DNA from: Gammaproteobacteria bacterium HGW-Gammaproteobacteria-13
GTDB taxonomy: Bacteria; Pseudomonadota; Gammaproteobacteria; Pseudomonadales; Pseudomonadaceae
Assembly (NCBI GenBank): GCA_002840155.1
Contig: PGZH01000003.1
Coordinates: forward strand, 1-64,000
Direction: 5' to 3'
DNA length: 64,000 nucleotides
Shown: piece by piece, positions 63,297 to 64,000 of the stretch
Layout of the letters: the number at the start of each line of letters is the position of its first letter
Numbering within the stretch: the stretch's first letter is position 1
Position numbers and translations under genes: made by a program
The notes under the pieces: generated by a model
The model's database searches: none
Told to the model about the DNA's origin: nothing
Seen by the model: only the letters and a program-made list of their open reading frames with translations

Positions 63297-64000
63297 ATGT
63301 CGAGCCGCATGCTTGCCATTGTTTTGAGCACCCTGCTCGCGATCACCCTCCCCCTGTTCAGCGCCGCGACCCAGGCTGCAGATGCCGCCACCAGCTTGCT
63401 GAAGCTGCACCAGCTACGCCTCGCTGCACAAAAGTCCCTGGGTGACTTCTATATGTTCAACGGCATGGAAGGTGATCAACGCTATGCGCGGATGATCAAC
63501 GACTCGCTGAGTGAGGTGAATAGCCACCTGACGGCGCTGACGGACATGCCCGGCGAGGGCGCAAAAGCGCTGCGCTCGCAGCTTGATCAGCAATGGAAGG
63601 GGTATCAGATCGACCTCAATAACCTGATCAATGCCCTGAAGAGCCAGGGCTTTACCGACCTGCAACCGGTAGCCGACCTGGCTGCGCGCAACCAGCAGTT
63701 GATGACCCTGAGCCAGGAGCTGTACACCAAAATCCAGCAGGAAGGCAGCTACAGCGTACCGACGCTGACCCAGCGCAGCCGCGAACAGAGCCTGCTGATG
63801 CAAGGCATTGCCGTGGATTACGCCTCGCGCAGCGCCTCGGTAGGCGCCACCTTTATGGGCGGCGGCGATGCGCGACCGATTGAAGAGCTGATCAGCGAGT
63901 TCGCCAGCAAGATGGCGGCACTGGAGAAAGACCCGAAGAACACGCCACAACTCAAGCAATCCTGGGAAGGGGTCGCCACCAAATGGCGCTATATTGAAAA
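63297..64000 (+). CDS. Exported protein, incomplete at window end
   Basis: An open reading frame from ATG 63297 runs off the window with at least 234 residues. The first 26 or so form a signal peptide (hydrophobic AIVLSTLLAITLPLFSA, cleavage near TQA-AD). The mature part is long, mostly helical and charged (LLKLHQLRLAAQKSLGD, MINDSLSEVNSHL), like a sensor or periplasmic coiled-coil domain. I do not recognise a family. ACGGAG precedes the start. Confidence 0.7.
   Translation, partial: MSSRMLAIVLSTLLAITLPLFSAATQAADAATSLLKLHQLRLAAQKSLGDFYMFNGMEGDQRYARMINDSLSEVNSHLTALTDMPGEGAKALRSQLDQQWKGYQIDLNNLINALKSQGFTDLQPVADLAARNQQLMTLSQELYTKIQQEGSYSVPTLTQRSREQSLLMQGIAVDYASRSASVGATFMGGGDARPIEELISEFASKMAALEKDPKNTPQLKQSWEGVATKWRYIE

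Overview
This 64 kb window is a conserved chromosomal segment of a Pseudomonas species (gamma-proteobacteria). From memory of the P. aeruginosa PAO1 map, gene content and order follow the PA2957-PA3014 block almost without a break, in the order tatD-pilZ-holB-tmk-mltG-pabC-fabF-acpP-fabG-fabD-plsX-rpmF, rne, murB-kdsB-lpxK, comEC, lolCDE, sthA, nqr, mfd, nagZ, psrA, lexA-sulA, topA, fadAB. The base composition is moderately GC-rich. Species cannot be assigned from the sequence alone. I see no prophage, CRISPR array, rRNA, tRNA, biosynthetic cluster or defence island.

Layout. (1) 1-5.5 kb: an accessory-like cluster with a DUF1285 protein, a DUF4823 lipoprotein, two radical-SAM genes (one frameshifted), a TetR regulator, a class-V aminotransferase and a probable RgsA small RNA. 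(2) 5.5-19 kb: a long minus-strand run covering DNA replication and cell-wall genes (tatD, pilZ, holB, tmk, mltG, pabC) and fatty-acid synthesis (fabF, acpP, fabG, fabD, plsX, rpmF, yceD), with maf on the other strand, then sppA, a HAD phosphatase and rluC. (3) 19-22.6 kb: rne with a leader of about 520 nt. (4) 22.6-33.5 kb: murB, ptpA, kdsB, a Trm112-like protein, lpxK, exbD, exbB, comEC and lolC-lolD-lolE (envelope and LPS work). (5) 33.6-46.5 kb: a PilZ-domain gene, a small exported protein and a glycerophosphodiesterase, sthA, the complete Na+-NQR operon with its maturation genes nqrM and apbE, and gapB. (6) 46.6-56.3 kb: mfd, csiV, mtnP, nagZ, a cytosolic YkuD enzyme, psrA, lexA-sulA and small conserved hypotheticals. 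(7) 56.4-64 kb: topA, a DUF1653 protein, the fadBA beta-oxidation operon and the start of an exported protein.

The main irregularities are these. acpP carries an apparent 47-bp internal deletion that breaks its frame, although this carrier protein is essential. A radical-SAM gene has a 1-bp frameshift inside its Fe-S cysteine motif region. A 315-bp MITE-like element, with matching inverted ends and a CTAG duplication, sits between the lexA stop codon and the sulA ribosome-binding site. A shorter relative of it, sharing a 23/24-nt core, lies upstream of the PilZ-domain gene.

Regulatory sites read directly from sequence include two LexA boxes over the lexA promoter, two perfect PsrA palindromes in front of psrA, a PsrA-like site in front of fadB, a near-consensus sigma70 promoter for rne, and many bidirectional intrinsic terminators. 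No clearly new multi-gene system was found. The best leads for novelty are the signal-less YkuD enzyme next to nagZ, the paired radical-SAM genes, and the mobile repeat family.
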